64,000 bases of DNA from assembly GCF_024494575.1 (NCBI RefSeq), contig NZ_JANHDO010000004.1, forward strand, positions 186,001-250,000, read 5' to 3'. Of the stretch, positions 42,821 through 53,023 are shown one piece after another; within the stretch, counting starts at the first letter, position 1; every line of letters begins with the position of its first letter. The DNA comes from Halorubrum salinum (GTDB lineage Archaea > Halobacteriota > Halobacteria > Halobacteriales > Haloferacaceae). A program made the translations under genes and the position numbers. The notes below the pieces were generated by a model that had not been told where the DNA came from, did no database searches, and saw only the letters and a list, made by a program, of their open reading frames with translations.

Positions 42821-43429
42821 TCAGGGCTCGCCGTCGCGGCGGACCCACTCGCGGAGCGTGAACCGGTCGTAGTCGGTCTCTGCGACCACCGCCCACTCGT
42901 CGTCGTCCCACGCGGGGTACGCCGTGTCCCCCTCGTACGCGCCGTCGACGTGGCTCAGGAACATCCGGTCGAGGTGGGGCTGGAACAGGTCGTAGATCGC
43001 GCCGCCGCCGAGCACGTAGACGAACTCCGCGGGGTCGGCTCCGCCGGGATCCAGTGACGGCTCCGGCGGCGCGTCGGGGTCGGCTGCGACCGGGTCGGCC
43101 TCGGCCGCGACCGGGTCGGCTTCGATAGACGATCCGCGACCCCGACCCACGGCGATGTCGCGAGCCAGTTCGACCGCTTCCTCGACGCCGCTCGCGACGA
43201 CCGCGGTCGGGACGTCGACCGAGTCGACGCTGCGGCTCACGACGATCTGGCGGCTGCCGGGGAGGTCGTCGCGCATCGAATCGAACGTGCGGCGGCCGAG
43301 GATGACGGGAGCGTCGGCGACGCGCTCGCGGTACTGCCGCACGTCCGCCTCGATGTGCGGCCACGGGACCTCGCCCTCGCGACCGATCACCCGGTTCTCT
43401 GCAAGCGCCGCGACACTGGCGAGTTGCAC
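42821..43429 (-). CDS. folA: dihydrofolate reductase
   Basis: The 202-residue protein is DHFR, which reduces dihydrofolate with NADPH. It starts at GTG 43429 ([23 protein letters not shown]). [26 protein letters not shown], and the [25 protein letters not shown] segment, are typical. Between beta strands there is a ~35-residue Ala/Asp/Pro insertion (about 100-130) with tandem ADPVAA repeats. Haloarchaeal DHFR is usually ~160 residues, so the insert explains the extra length. Confidence 0.92.
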   Translation of the reverse strand: MQLASVAALAENRVIGREGEVPWPHIEADVRQYRERVADAPVILGRRTFDSMRDDLPGSRQIVVSRSVDSVDVPTAVVASGVEEAVELARDIAVGRGRGSSIEADPVAAEADPVAADPDAPPEPSLDPGGADPAEFVYVLGGGAIYDLFQPHLDRMFLSHVDGAYEGDTAYPAWDDDEWAVVAETDYDRFTLREWVRRDGEP

Positions 43430-43522
43430 GAGGGCGCGTACGGGACCGACGGTGAAAAGTCCGCGCGTGGCCCGGCGGTCTGCGACGATCGGCGGCGGGG
43501 CAGTCGGCGACGGCTATCCCCC

Positions 43523-44605
43523 TCAGCCGTCGAGACCGAGCAGGTCGAACGGATACCCGTTGTCGTTGTCGTCGGCCTGCGCGTAGACGACGCGGGCGGC
43601 CGCCACGTCCTGGATCGCGAGGCCGGTCGAGTCGAAGACGGTGACGCCCGTGAGGCCGTCGTCCGCAGAAGTCTCGTCCCCGTCGTCGCCCCGGCGTTCG
43701 CCGTCGGCCCCGACCCGCCCGGCGAGCCGCCCCACGACGATCGCGCCGAGTTCGCCGTAGATGTCGTCGTCGGTGAGGGTGCCGGCGGCGTAGGGGACGT
43801 TGATCTCGCCGGAGTGGGTGCACTGCTCGCGGTCGTCGATGACGATCGCGGCGTCGGCGAGCAGCTCGTCGGCGAGTTCGTGTTTGCCGGCGGCGTCCGC
43901 GCCCATCGCGTTGACGTGGGTGTGTGCGCCCACGTCGTCGGGATCGACGATCGGATCTTCGACGGGGGTCACCGTCGACAGCACGTCGCAGTGGCCGGCC
44001 TCCGCGACCGAGCCGCCCCGCACGTCGAACCGGTCGCCGAAGGCGTCGACGAAGGCCGCGACGCGCTCCTCGTCGAGGTCGCTCACGACGACCTCCTCGA
44101 TGTCCCGCACCTCCGCTATCGCCTCCAGTTGGGTGTACGACTGGACGCCCGCGCCGACGATCCCGAGCGAGGTCGCGTCGGGGACCGCGAGGTGGTCGGT
44201 GGCGACCGCCGCGGCCGCGCCCGTGCGCTTCATCGTGAGCGTCGTGCCGTCGAGGATCGCGAGCGGGAACCCCGTCTCGGGGTCCGAGTAGATCATCGTC
44301 CCCATCACGGTCGGGAGGTCGCGGTCGGCGGGGTTGCTCGGGTGCGCGTTCACCCACTTGACCCCCGCGGCGTCCCACCCGCCGCCGTCGGCCGTCGACT
44401 CCGCGGTGTCCGCCTCGCGCACGTCGAGGTACGCGGGCATCGAGCGGAAGTCGCCGTCGTACTCCGGCAGATCGACGTACGACTTCGCCGGCATGATCGC
44501 GTCGCCGCGCTCGTAGGCTGCGAACGCGCCGCGGACCGCCTCGATCACCCGGTCCGTCCGGGCGTTCTCGTCGACGTCGTCGGCGTTGAGAAGCAGCGTC
44601 TGCAT
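43523..44605 (-). CDS. ornithine cyclodeaminase / alanine dehydrogenase family protein
   Basis: The 360-residue protein belongs to the ornithine cyclodeaminase/mu-crystallin family. It contains IMPAKSYVDLP, GVKWVNAHPSNP, the TMKRTGAAAAVATDHLA motif and the NAD-binding loop LGIVGAGVQSYTQLEAIAEV. It ends with a FDSTGLAIQDVAAARVVY segment. Family members act as alanine dehydrogenases in archaea or as cyclodeaminases; sequence alone does not separate them. A Gly/Asp insertion near residue 310 is lineage decoration. It is divergent from ubaA. Confidence 0.88.
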   Translation of the reverse strand: MQTLLLNADDVDENARTDRVIEAVRGAFAAYERGDAIMPAKSYVDLPEYDGDFRSMPAYLDVREADTAESTADGGGWDAAGVKWVNAHPSNPADRDLPTVMGTMIYSDPETGFPLAILDGTTLTMKRTGAAAAVATDHLAVPDATSLGIVGAGVQSYTQLEAIAEVRDIEEVVVSDLDEERVAAFVDAFGDRFDVRGGSVAEAGHCDVLSTVTPVEDPIVDPDDVGAHTHVNAMGADAAGKHELADELLADAAIVIDDREQCTHSGEINVPYAAGTLTDDDIYGELGAIVVGRLAGRVGADGERRGDDGDETSADDGLTGVTVFDSTGLAIQDVAAARVVYAQADDNDNGYPFDLLGLDG

Positions 44606-44728
44606 GTCGCAAGCTTTGCCGGTCCGGTATTTATACTCTTGCGAATCGGCGGGAGGGAGCGAGGAGGGCATCCGCGCCCGCGGTCGGTCGGGAACACGGT
44701 TATACCGGCTCACGCTCCACGGTACCAC

Positions 44729-45541
44729 ATGGACCTCTCGCTCGACGCGACGCAGCTCGACCGCTACTCCAGACACATCATCATGGACGAGGTCGGCCCG
44801 GAGGGACAGAAGCGGCTCCTCGACGGGCGCGCGCTCGTGCTGGGTGCGGGCGGGCTCGGCGCGCCGGTCATCCAGTACCTCGCGGCCGCGGGGGTCGGCA
44901 CGCTCGGGATCGTCGACGACGACGTCGTCGAGCGCTCGAACCTCCAGCGACAGGTGATTCACGGCGAAAGCGACATCGGCGAGCCCAAAGTCGAGTCGGC
45001 CGCCAGATACGTCGACCGGCTCAACCCCGACGTCGACGTGGAAGCGCGCGAGACGCGGCTCGACGAGACGAACGCCCGCGAGCTGATCGGGGAGTACGAC
45101 GTCGTCGTCGACTGCGCGGACAACTTCCGCACGCGGTACGTCGTCAACGACGCCGCCCGGATCGAGGGGGTGCCCGTGGCTCACGGCGCGATCTACAAGT
45201 TCGAGGGACAGGCGACGACGCTCGTCCCGGACGGCCCCTGCTACCGGTGTCTGTTCCCGGAGCCGCCGGAGCCGGGGACGGTTCCCGACTGCGCGGCGAC
45301 CGGCGTGCTCGGCGTCTTACCCGGAACTCTCGGCTGTGTCCAGGCGACGGAGGCGGTCAAGCTCCTCCTCGCCGCCGGCGAGCCGCTGGCCGGCCGGCTC
45401 CTGTTTTACGACGCGATGGAGATGTCCTTCGAGACGGTGTCGTATCAGCGGAACCCCGACTGTCCGGTGTGCGGCGAGGACGGCATCGAGACCATAGAGG
45501 GGATCGACTACGCCGGCGGCTGTCGGATCGAGGCCGACTGA
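44729..45541 (+). CDS. ubaA: ubiquitin-like activating enzyme E1 UbaA (MoeB/ThiF type)
   Basis: The 270-residue protein is the haloarchaeal E1-like enzyme that adenylates SAMP C-termini for protein conjugation, molybdopterin synthesis and tRNA thiolation. It has RYSRHIIMDEVGPEGQ, the nucleotide loop VLGAGGLGAPVIQYLAAAG (37-55) and the VDDDVVERSNLQRQV segment. Zinc ligands are Cys171/Cys174 and Cys245/Cys248, and Cys188 in PDCAATGVLG is the expected thioester cysteine. There is no C-terminal rhodanese domain, as is usual for UbaA. The SAMP2-like substrate is at 22182-22430. Confidence 0.94.
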   Translation: MDLSLDATQLDRYSRHIIMDEVGPEGQKRLLDGRALVLGAGGLGAPVIQYLAAAGVGTLGIVDDDVVERSNLQRQVIHGESDIGEPKVESAARYVDRLNPDVDVEARETRLDETNARELIGEYDVVVDCADNFRTRYVVNDAARIEGVPVAHGAIYKFEGQATTLVPDGPCYRCLFPEPPEPGTVPDCAATGVLGVLPGTLGCVQATEAVKLLLAAGEPLAGRLLFYDAMEMSFETVSYQRNPDCPVCGEDGIETIEGIDYAGGCRIEAD

Positions 45542-45588
45542 GGCGACCGCCGCGTGCCGGGTGCTCGGCCGCGGCGACCGGACAGAGG

Positions 45589-45960
45589 TCACATCGACCG
45601 CTCGGTCATCGTCGGCCCGGCGGTCGCGTCCGACCCCTCGCCGGCGAAGCCGGAGCGGACGCACCAGCGGCAGTAGCTGAACGTCGGTCGGTTCTCCGCG
45701 CCGCAGTGCCGACACGCCACGGTCTCACCGTCGACGTCGAGCGGCGGCGGCTCGCCTTCCGCACCCTCCGCGGGAGGAACTCCGGCGCGAGACGCCGACC
45801 CGGTCGCCGCTCCGCCGTCGTCGGCCGACTCCGGCGGCGTGCCGCCGAGGACCGCGTCCGACCCGGGTTCGCGCCGGAGCAGGAACCACGCGGACGCGAG
45901 GGTGAGCGCGACCGTCCCGGCGAACACCGCGGCGATAGGCAGGAGGAACTCCCCTGTCAT
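45589..45960 (-). CDS. membrane-anchored zinc-ribbon protein
   Basis: The 123-residue protein starts with one membrane helix (about residues 5-27), then a Gly/Ala/Pro linker, and ends with a single zinc ribbon VACRHCGAENRPTFSYCRWC (Cys82, Cys85, Cys98, Cys101). It faces the cytoplasm or outside depending on helix orientation. The family is unassigned. Such proteins are common small haloarchaeal genes of unknown role. Confidence 0.75.
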   Translation of the reverse strand: MTGEFLLPIAAVFAGTVALTLASAWFLLRREPGSDAVLGGTPPESADDGGAATGSASRAGVPPAEGAEGEPPPLDVDGETVACRHCGAENRPTFSYCRWCVRSGFAGEGSDATAGPTMTERSM

Positions 45961-46095
45961 GTGACGTATGTTAGCAGGCCAGAAGTAAATGTGCGTCGGT
46001 GAGCCATACCACAGCGATCCGCGCCGATGAGCCTAGGGGCGTAGGCGGCGGTAGTCCCGGGTACTCTTTGTGGCTCCCGCCGAACCGGCGGACGC

Positions 46096-46476
46096 ATGAA
46101 AGAGATCGTTCACACCGACGACGCTCCCGAGGCGGTCGGCGCGTACAGTCAAGCGACGACGACCGGCGAACTGGCGTTCACGGCCGGGCAGATCCCGCTC
46201 ACGCCGGACGGCGAACTGCTCGACGACGCACCGATCGCCACGCAGACCGAACAGGCGCTCGACAACCTCCTCGCCGTGTTGGCGGAGGCGGGCGCGTCGC
46301 CCGAGGACGTGCTCAAGACGACCGTCTTCCTCGCCGACATCGACGACTTCGACGCGATGAACGAGACGTACGCGACGTACTTCGAGGCGTCGCCCCCGGC
46401 CCGGTCGGCGGTACAGGCGGGCGCGCTCCCCAAGGGCGTCGGCGTCGAGATCGAAGCGGTCGCCCTCGTCGAGTAG
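46096..46476 (+). CDS. ridA: RidA family deaminase
   Basis: The 126-residue protein is a RidA/YjgF-type enzyme, which hydrolyses reactive enamine and imine intermediates such as 2-aminoacrylate. Motifs are APEAVGAYSQATTTGELAFTAGQIPL, with the VLKTTVFLADIDDFDAMN segment and the PARSAVQAGALPKGVGVEIEAVA tail with the conserved Arg. The length is normal. It is followed without a gap by a small membrane protein. Confidence 0.93.
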   Translation: MKEIVHTDDAPEAVGAYSQATTTGELAFTAGQIPLTPDGELLDDAPIATQTEQALDNLLAVLAEAGASPEDVLKTTVFLADIDDFDAMNETYATYFEASPPARSAVQAGALPKGVGVEIEAVALVE

Positions 46477-46728
46477 ATGAAGAGCCGCGACGGAGCGGAG
46501 ACCGGCGGGGCCGCGACCGTCAGCGCTCGCGCGAAATCGGCCGCGCTGTGGGGGCTCGTCGGCGGGTTCTCCTTCCTCGCGCTCGCGCAAGGGTATCGGC
46601 TCGTGGCCGGGGGCGACCTCCCCGTCTCGGTCGCCGGACTGGCCGCCATCGCGGCGGGGATCGCCGTCGCGTCCGGCGGGATCGCGTACGCGACCGAACA
46701 CCGACTCCACGCGAAAAGAAGGACTTAA
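46477..46728 (+). CDS. 83-aa membrane protein following ridA
   Basis: The ATG directly follows the ridA stop codon. The 83-residue protein has a soluble Gly/Ala head, then two hydrophobic helices (about 24-42 and 50-70) and a basic tail HRLHAKRRT. No family is recognised. It is probably translated from the ridA transcript. Confidence 0.65.
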   Translation: MKSRDGAETGGAATVSARAKSAALWGLVGGFSFLALAQGYRLVAGGDLPVSVAGLAAIAAGIAVASGGIAYATEHRLHAKRRT

Positions 46729-46755
46729 CAGTCCCACCGAATTACCTCGACACGG

Positions 46756-46837
46756 GCCAGGATGGCCGAGTGGTAAGGCGCACGCCTGGAAAGCGTGTTC
46801 CCATCCGGGATCGGGGGTTCAAATCCCTCTCCTGGCG
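46756..46837 (+). tRNA. trnS: tRNA-Ser (anticodon GGA)
   Basis: The acceptor stem GCCAGGA pairs perfectly with TCCTGGC, and the discriminator base is G. The anticodon loop CTGGAAA sits on stem CACGC/GCGTG, giving anticodon GGA for UCC codons. The T arm contains GGTTCAAATCC, and a long variable arm (about 46798-46815) marks a class II tRNA, as expected for serine. No intron is seen. CCA is not encoded. Confidence 0.95.
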
Positions 46838-46972
46838 TTCTGTCGACGCCGACTACGAGCGAGGAGCGACAGCGACGGCGTTCTGCCCTTCTAAGCGAAA
46901 GACGGACCCCACGGACAGATCGGGTTCCCGACACAAGACTCATATGTGTGGGTAGTGTTGACACGGGTGACG

Positions 46973-47140
46973 ATGCCAGACACGAAAGCAGGCCGCGAGC
47001 GGAAGGGGAAGAACAAGCGCCGGCAGTTGGAGAGCCGGCTCAACCGACGTGAACTCGACGCCGACGACGAACCGCCGGAGCCGGTCGTCGACGCGGCCGA
47101 CGCCGAGTACCTCGCGGCCGACGACGAACGAGCCCGGTGA
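46973..47140 (+). CDS. 55-aa highly charged small protein
   Basis: The ORF begins MPDTKAGRERKGKNKRRQLE with a strongly basic N-terminal half and an acidic C-terminal half ending AADDERAR. It resembles short conserved haloarchaeal proteins of unknown function, but I do not recognise a named family. It lies between tRNA-Ser and the thermosome gene, on the same strand as both. Confidence 0.55.
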   Translation: MPDTKAGRERKGKNKRRQLESRLNRRELDADDEPPEPVVDAADAEYLAADDERAR

Positions 47141-47453
47141 GCTCGCGGCCGAACACGTTCCTTTTCGATTCACTTTCTGTGACGACCGCCGCGCGGTGAG
47201 CGTCACGCTTCGCGTCCGCGTGCGAGCGCCGGGGAAGCCCGGCCCAGAAGAGTCCGTCACGAGGAGCGATATATAAACCGTGGAGTGTACGGGGTCTGTG
47301 TGGCTCTCGGTGTCGTGCTAACTATTCTCATATAGAGTGCGAGAAACCGACCGAGTCCGGCGGTTTTGCCTGCAACGAACGTCGGGAGTTCGGAGTCTGC
47401 GGAACACCGATCAACGACACATTTATATAGAATCACAAACAATCAGACGCTGT
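47141..47453. other. intergenic region with two promoter-like boxes
   Basis: This 313-nt stretch holds the thermosome promoter (TATA box at 47422-47429) and a second strong TATA-like element GATATATAAACC at 47267-47278 that faces no obvious ORF. A short hairpin CCGGGGAAGCCCGG lies nearby at about 47229. No tRNA or clear ORF is seen. Confidence 0.5.
47422..47429 (+). promoter_or_regulatory. TATA box for thermosome gene
   Basis: The TTTATATA element is centred about 28 nt before the ATG at 47454, which fits a leaderless thermosome transcript. Confidence 0.6.
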
Positions 47454-49112
<1,659 letters not shown>

Positions 49113-49139
49113 GCGAGGTTCCGTCAAGAACCTCGCTTT
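49113..49139 (+). terminator. perfect 9-bp hairpin terminator after thermosome gene
   Basis: GCGAGGTTC and GAACCTCGC form a perfect stem with a CGTCAA loop beginning right after the thermosome stop codon, followed by TTTC. Placement and shape are those of an intrinsic-like terminator or mRNA-stabilising hairpin. Confidence 0.65.
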
Positions 49140-49234
49140 CGACGGCGAATCGCGATCCGAACACGCACGCTCCATCCCCCTTTTCAACGCGCGCTAAGCG
49201 TTCGACAGCCGCCGCGCTCGTCGACGGGAGACGG

Positions 49235-49660
49235 TCACAGCAGGTCGAGGAGCGCCGCGCGGCGGCGGTCGAGGTCGAATGCGGCGTCCGCGGCGTCGAG
49301 CCGGCCGAGGAACGCGAAGACGTCCGCACCCCCGCGCTCGGCGTGTTCGATCAGCGTCTCGACCGACTCGCGTTCGAGCGCGAGCGACTCCAGATGGCCG
49401 CAGACGAGCGCGAGCGCGACGCCGGCCTCGCCGCTCGGGAAGGCCGAATCGACCGGGGCGAAGTCGGCCGACTCGGCCGCGGCCACGTCGCGGGCGGAGA
49501 CGTCGGCCTCGGCGGCCGGCGTCGTCCGCAGACAACGCGTGCAGATCGCCGTCTCCGCCGCCGGCGCGTGCTCGCGGAGGTCGGGTGGAACCGCGAACGC
49601 GACGACCGCGGCGTCACAGTGTGGGCAGGTCACGGTCGGCGGTAGGGCGGGGACGTTCAT
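49235..49660 (-). CDS. DUF6276-like zinc-ribbon protein
   Basis: The 141-residue protein has two zinc-ribbon halves: VTCPHCDAAVVAFAVPPDLREHAP with Cys12/Cys15, and AICTRCLRTTP with Cys39/Cys42. The rest is acidic and helical. It resembles the haloarchaeal DUF6276 family, whose function is unknown; this naming is from memory and is tentative. It is convergent with the thermosome gene and divergent from the glycerol-1-phosphate dehydrogenase gene. Confidence 0.65.
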   Translation of the reverse strand: MNVPALPPTVTCPHCDAAVVAFAVPPDLREHAPAAETAICTRCLRTTPAAEADVSARDVAAAESADFAPVDSAFPSGEAGVALALVCGHLESLALERESVETLIEHAERGGADVFAFLGRLDAADAAFDLDRRRAALLDLL

Positions 49661-49744
49661 AAGCGGCCCGCGGACCCACGGGCGACGCCGACGTGGCCGG
49701 GGCGAATCCGCATCTTCTAGACGCTCCGGTCGCATTCGTGGCCT

Positions 49745-50797
49745 ATGTTCGAGAAGACCACGTGGATCAAGCTCCCGCGGAACGTGCTCGTGGGCCACGG
49801 CGTCCTCGACGACCTCGGGAAGGCGGTCGGCGACCTGTATCTCACGGGCCGCCCGCTGATAGTGACGAGCCCCACGCCGAACGACATCGCCGGCGATCGG
49901 GTGCGCGCCCAGTTCGACGACCCCGCGACGGCCGTGGTCAGGGACGCCTCCTTCGACGCGGTGGAGGACCTCACCGCGACGGCGGAGGCGGTCGACCCCG
50001 GCTACCTGATCGCCTTGGGAGGCGGCAAGCCCATCGACATCGCGAAGATGGCCGCCGACCACCTCGACGTGGGGTTCGTCTCCGTTCCCACCGTCGCGTC
50101 TCACGACGGGATCGTCTCCGGGCGCTCCTCCATACCCGAGGGCGACACGCGCCACTCGGTCGCCGCCGACCCGCCGCTCGCCGTCGTCGCGGACACGACG
50201 CTTCTCGCAGAGGCCCCGTGGCGGCTCACCACCGCGGGCTGTGCGGACATCATCTCGAACTACACCGCGGTGAAGGACTGGCGGCTCGCGCGCCGCCTGC
50301 GAAACGTCGAGTACAGCGAGTACGCGGGGGCGCTCTCCGAGATGACCGCGGAGCTGCTCGTCGAGAACGCCGACATGATCCGGCCGGGGCTAGAGGAGTC
50401 CTCGTGGGTGGTCGTGAAGGCGCTCGTCTCCTCCGGCGTCGCGATGTCGATCGCGGGGTCGTCGCGGCCCGCCTCCGGCGCGGAACACCTCATCTCACAC
50501 CAGCTCGACCGGATAGCTCCCGACAAGGCGCTCCACGGTCACCAGGTCGGCGTCGCCTCGATACTCACCGAGTACCTCCACAGCGGCGAGGACGGCCAGT
50601 GGGCGGCGATCCGCGACGCGCTCGGCGAACTCGACGCGCCGACGACGGCCGCCGAACTCGGGGTCGAGGACGCGGAGCTGATCGCCGCGTTGACCAGCGC
50701 ACACGAGATCCGCGATCGCTACACGATCCTCCAAGGCGGGATCAACGAGGAGGCGGCGATCGAGGTCGCGTCCGCAACGGGCGTCATCGACGGGTGA
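49745..50797 (+). CDS. egsA: glycerol-1-phosphate dehydrogenase
   Basis: The 350-residue protein is sn-glycerol-1-phosphate dehydrogenase, which makes the glycerol backbone of archaeal lipids from dihydroxyacetone phosphate with NAD(P)H. It has the VLVGHGVLDDLG start, the cofactor loop LIALGGGKPIDIAKMAA, PTVASHDGIVSGRSSI, and the zinc-site segments TTAGCADIISNYTA and HGHQVGVASI. The length is normal. It is a core archaeal gene and looks monocistronic. Confidence 0.96.
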   Translation: MFEKTTWIKLPRNVLVGHGVLDDLGKAVGDLYLTGRPLIVTSPTPNDIAGDRVRAQFDDPATAVVRDASFDAVEDLTATAEAVDPGYLIALGGGKPIDIAKMAADHLDVGFVSVPTVASHDGIVSGRSSIPEGDTRHSVAADPPLAVVADTTLLAEAPWRLTTAGCADIISNYTAVKDWRLARRLRNVEYSEYAGALSEMTAELLVENADMIRPGLEESSWVVVKALVSSGVAMSIAGSSRPASGAEHLISHQLDRIAPDKALHGHQVGVASILTEYLHSGEDGQWAAIRDALGELDAPTTAAELGVEDAELIAALTSAHEIRDRYTILQGGINEEAAIEVASATGVIDG

Positions 50798-50902
50798 GAC
50801 TCGCCGCGGACGGGACCCGCGAGAGGCGTTTTCGACCGGCGGCGACGGGTCGACACCGACCGGCCTCGAAAGCGAGTTAACCGTCCCGCGCCAATCGCGT
50901 GT

Positions 50903-51538
50903 ATGTCCACCGCGACCCTCCGCGATCGGGCCAAAGACCGGGCGGGCGCGATCACCCTGCTTCTCACCGTCGTCGGCTACGGCGCGGTCGGTGGAGCGTT
51001 TCTCGTTCCGGAGTTTCAGGCGCTGTTCCCGACGCTGACCAAGGGAACTGTCGATCTCCTCGCGCACGCCATCGCCGCGGTCAACACGGTCACCATCGTC
51101 ACCCTCTCGCTCGGCTGGTACTGGATTCGCAACGACGAGGTGAAGAAACACGCCGCGGCGATGACGACGTCGTTCGTGCTCATTCTGCTGTTCCTCGGGA
51201 TGTACCTCCCGAAAGTCGCCGGCGGCGGAACGAAGTACTTCGTCGGTCCCGATCCGGCGTACTACGCGTACCTGATCATGCTCGCGGTTCACATCCTGCT
51301 CTCTATCGTCTCCGTACCCGTCGTCCTCTACGCGCTCGTGCTCGGACTCACGCACACCGAGCGCGAGCTTCGCAACCAGACGCCGCACCGACGCGTCGGC
51401 CGGATCGCCGCGAGCGCGTGGCTGCTCTCTCTCGTCCTCGGCGTCGTCACGTACCTCCTGTTGAACCACGTGTACGACTCGACGTTCGAGGCGGCCTCGG
51501 CCGCCTCAGTGCTCCTCCCGGCTCTCCCGGGGCTGTAG
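50903..51538 (+). CDS. DUF420 membrane protein
   Basis: The 211-residue protein has about five hydrophobic helices and the DUF420 pattern: VDLLAHAIAAVNTVTIV, DEVKKHAAAMTTSFVLILLFLGMY, and AYLIMLAVHILLSIVSVPVVLY with His residues in helices. DUF420 proteins such as CtaM help assemble haem-copper oxidases in some bacteria. No oxidase gene is adjacent here, so the role is inferred from family only. Confidence 0.85.
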   Translation: MSTATLRDRAKDRAGAITLLLTVVGYGAVGGAFLVPEFQALFPTLTKGTVDLLAHAIAAVNTVTIVTLSLGWYWIRNDEVKKHAAAMTTSFVLILLFLGMYLPKVAGGGTKYFVGPDPAYYAYLIMLAVHILLSIVSVPVVLYALVLGLTHTERELRNQTPHRRVGRIAASAWLLSLVLGVVTYLLLNHVYDSTFEAASAASVLLPALPGL

Positions 51539-51617
51539 CCGGGTGCGGCGCACGCCGACCGCCCCGACCACCGCACGCCACCGAAACCCTTGAGCGCTCG
51601 CCGACGCATCCACACGC

Positions 51618-52970
51618 ATGACCGACTGGATCGGCGACACGTTCACCAGCGACGTCGGCTGGAGCCACCTCGAATCCCTCGTCGACGTCGGGAACCGAAT
51701 GGCCGGCTCTGACGGCGAGCGAGAGGCGCTCGAACGCACGCGCGACGCGCTCGCCGACGTCGGCGCGCGCGACGCTCGCATCGAGCCGTTCGACGTGCAG
51801 GGCTGGACGCGCGGCGACAGCGCGATCCGACGCGTCGCGGGCGGTGACGCCCCCGACGGCGACGAGGCCGCTACCGTCGCGAGCGGCGCGAACCAGTGTG
51901 TCGCGCTCCCGCGGAGCCCAAGCGCCGAGGCGTCCGGCGAGTTCGTCGACCTCGGACACGGGACACCGGAGGACTTCGAGACCGCGGGCGACCTCGACGG
52001 GGCGGTGGTGATGGTCTCCTCGGACACGCCCGACTCGCTCGACCGGTTCGTCCACCGGCGCGAGAAGTACTACCACGCCGTCGAGGCCGGCGCGGCCGCG
52101 TTCGTCTTCGCGAACCACGTCGAGGGGACGCTCCCGCCGACCGGAAGCGTCGGGACCGCCGACGAGCCGATCGGCGCGATCCCCGCGGTCGGGGTGAGCA
52201 AGGAGACGGGCGCTCGTCTCGCGCGCCGACGCGAGGGCGACGACCTCGCCGTCGCCGTCGACTGTGCGGCCGCCGAGGCGGAGAGCGGCACCGTCGTCGC
52301 CGAGGTCGGCCCCGCGACCGACGAGTACCTGATCGTCTCCGCGCACGTCGACGCCCACGACATCGCCGAGGGCGCGATGGACAACGGCGCTGGGACGGCG
52401 ACTGTCGTGGAGGTCGCCCGCGCGCTGGCCGCCCGAGAGGACGACCTCGACACCCGGGTCCGCTTCTGTGCGTTCGGCGCGGAGGAGGTCGGGCTGGTCG
52501 GGTCCTCGCGGTTCGCTGCCGACGTCGACGCCGACCGAGTCAAAGCCGTCGTCAACGTCGACAGCAACGTGTTCGGCCGTACGCTGCGGTTCGATCACCA
52601 CGGGTTCGACGCGCTCGAAGCGGCCGCAGAGCGCGTGGGTGACCGCTTCGATCACCCGGTCTCGCTCGGCGCGGAACTCGTTCCGCACAGCGACCACTGG
52701 CCGTTCGTCGCGCGCGGGATCCCCGGATACATGGTGTCCGGCGAGACCGCGGACCGCGGCCGCGGCTGGGGACACACCGGCGCGGACACGCTCGACAAAC
52801 TCGAATCGCGGAACCTCCGCGAACAGGCGATCGTGGTGACCGAACTCGTGACCGAACTCGCCGACGGAGCCGTGACCACGGAGCGACGCGATCCGGAGGC
52901 GATCGCGGCGGCGCTGGAATCGGAGGGGAAAGCGACCGGGATGAAGGTCACTGGCGACTGGCCGTTCTGA
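51618..52970 (+). CDS. M28 family zinc peptidase with PA domain
   Basis: The 450-residue protein is an M28 aminopeptidase-like enzyme. A protease-associated domain (about 100-215) sits inside the fold. The di-zinc ligands are seen in VSAHVDAHD, AMDNGAGTA, FCAFGAEEVGLVGS, NVDSN and RGWGHTGADTLDKLE. There is no signal peptide, so it works in the cytoplasm, probably trimming N-terminal residues from peptides. The substrate preference is not evident. It precedes the NAD-kinase-like gene. Confidence 0.9.
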   Translation: MTDWIGDTFTSDVGWSHLESLVDVGNRMAGSDGEREALERTRDALADVGARDARIEPFDVQGWTRGDSAIRRVAGGDAPDGDEAATVASGANQCVALPRSPSAEASGEFVDLGHGTPEDFETAGDLDGAVVMVSSDTPDSLDRFVHRREKYYHAVEAGAAAFVFANHVEGTLPPTGSVGTADEPIGAIPAVGVSKETGARLARRREGDDLAVAVDCAAAEAESGTVVAEVGPATDEYLIVSAHVDAHDIAEGAMDNGAGTATVVEVARALAAREDDLDTRVRFCAFGAEEVGLVGSSRFAADVDADRVKAVVNVDSNVFGRTLRFDHHGFDALEAAAERVGDRFDHPVSLGAELVPHSDHWPFVARGIPGYMVSGETADRGRGWGHTGADTLDKLESRNLREQAIVVTELVTELADGAVTTERRDPEAIAAALESEGKATGMKVTGDWPF

Positions 52971-53023
52971 CCCGCCGACCGCGAACCGGGAGGTTTTCAC
53001 GCGCCCCGGTCACACCCCCGAGC

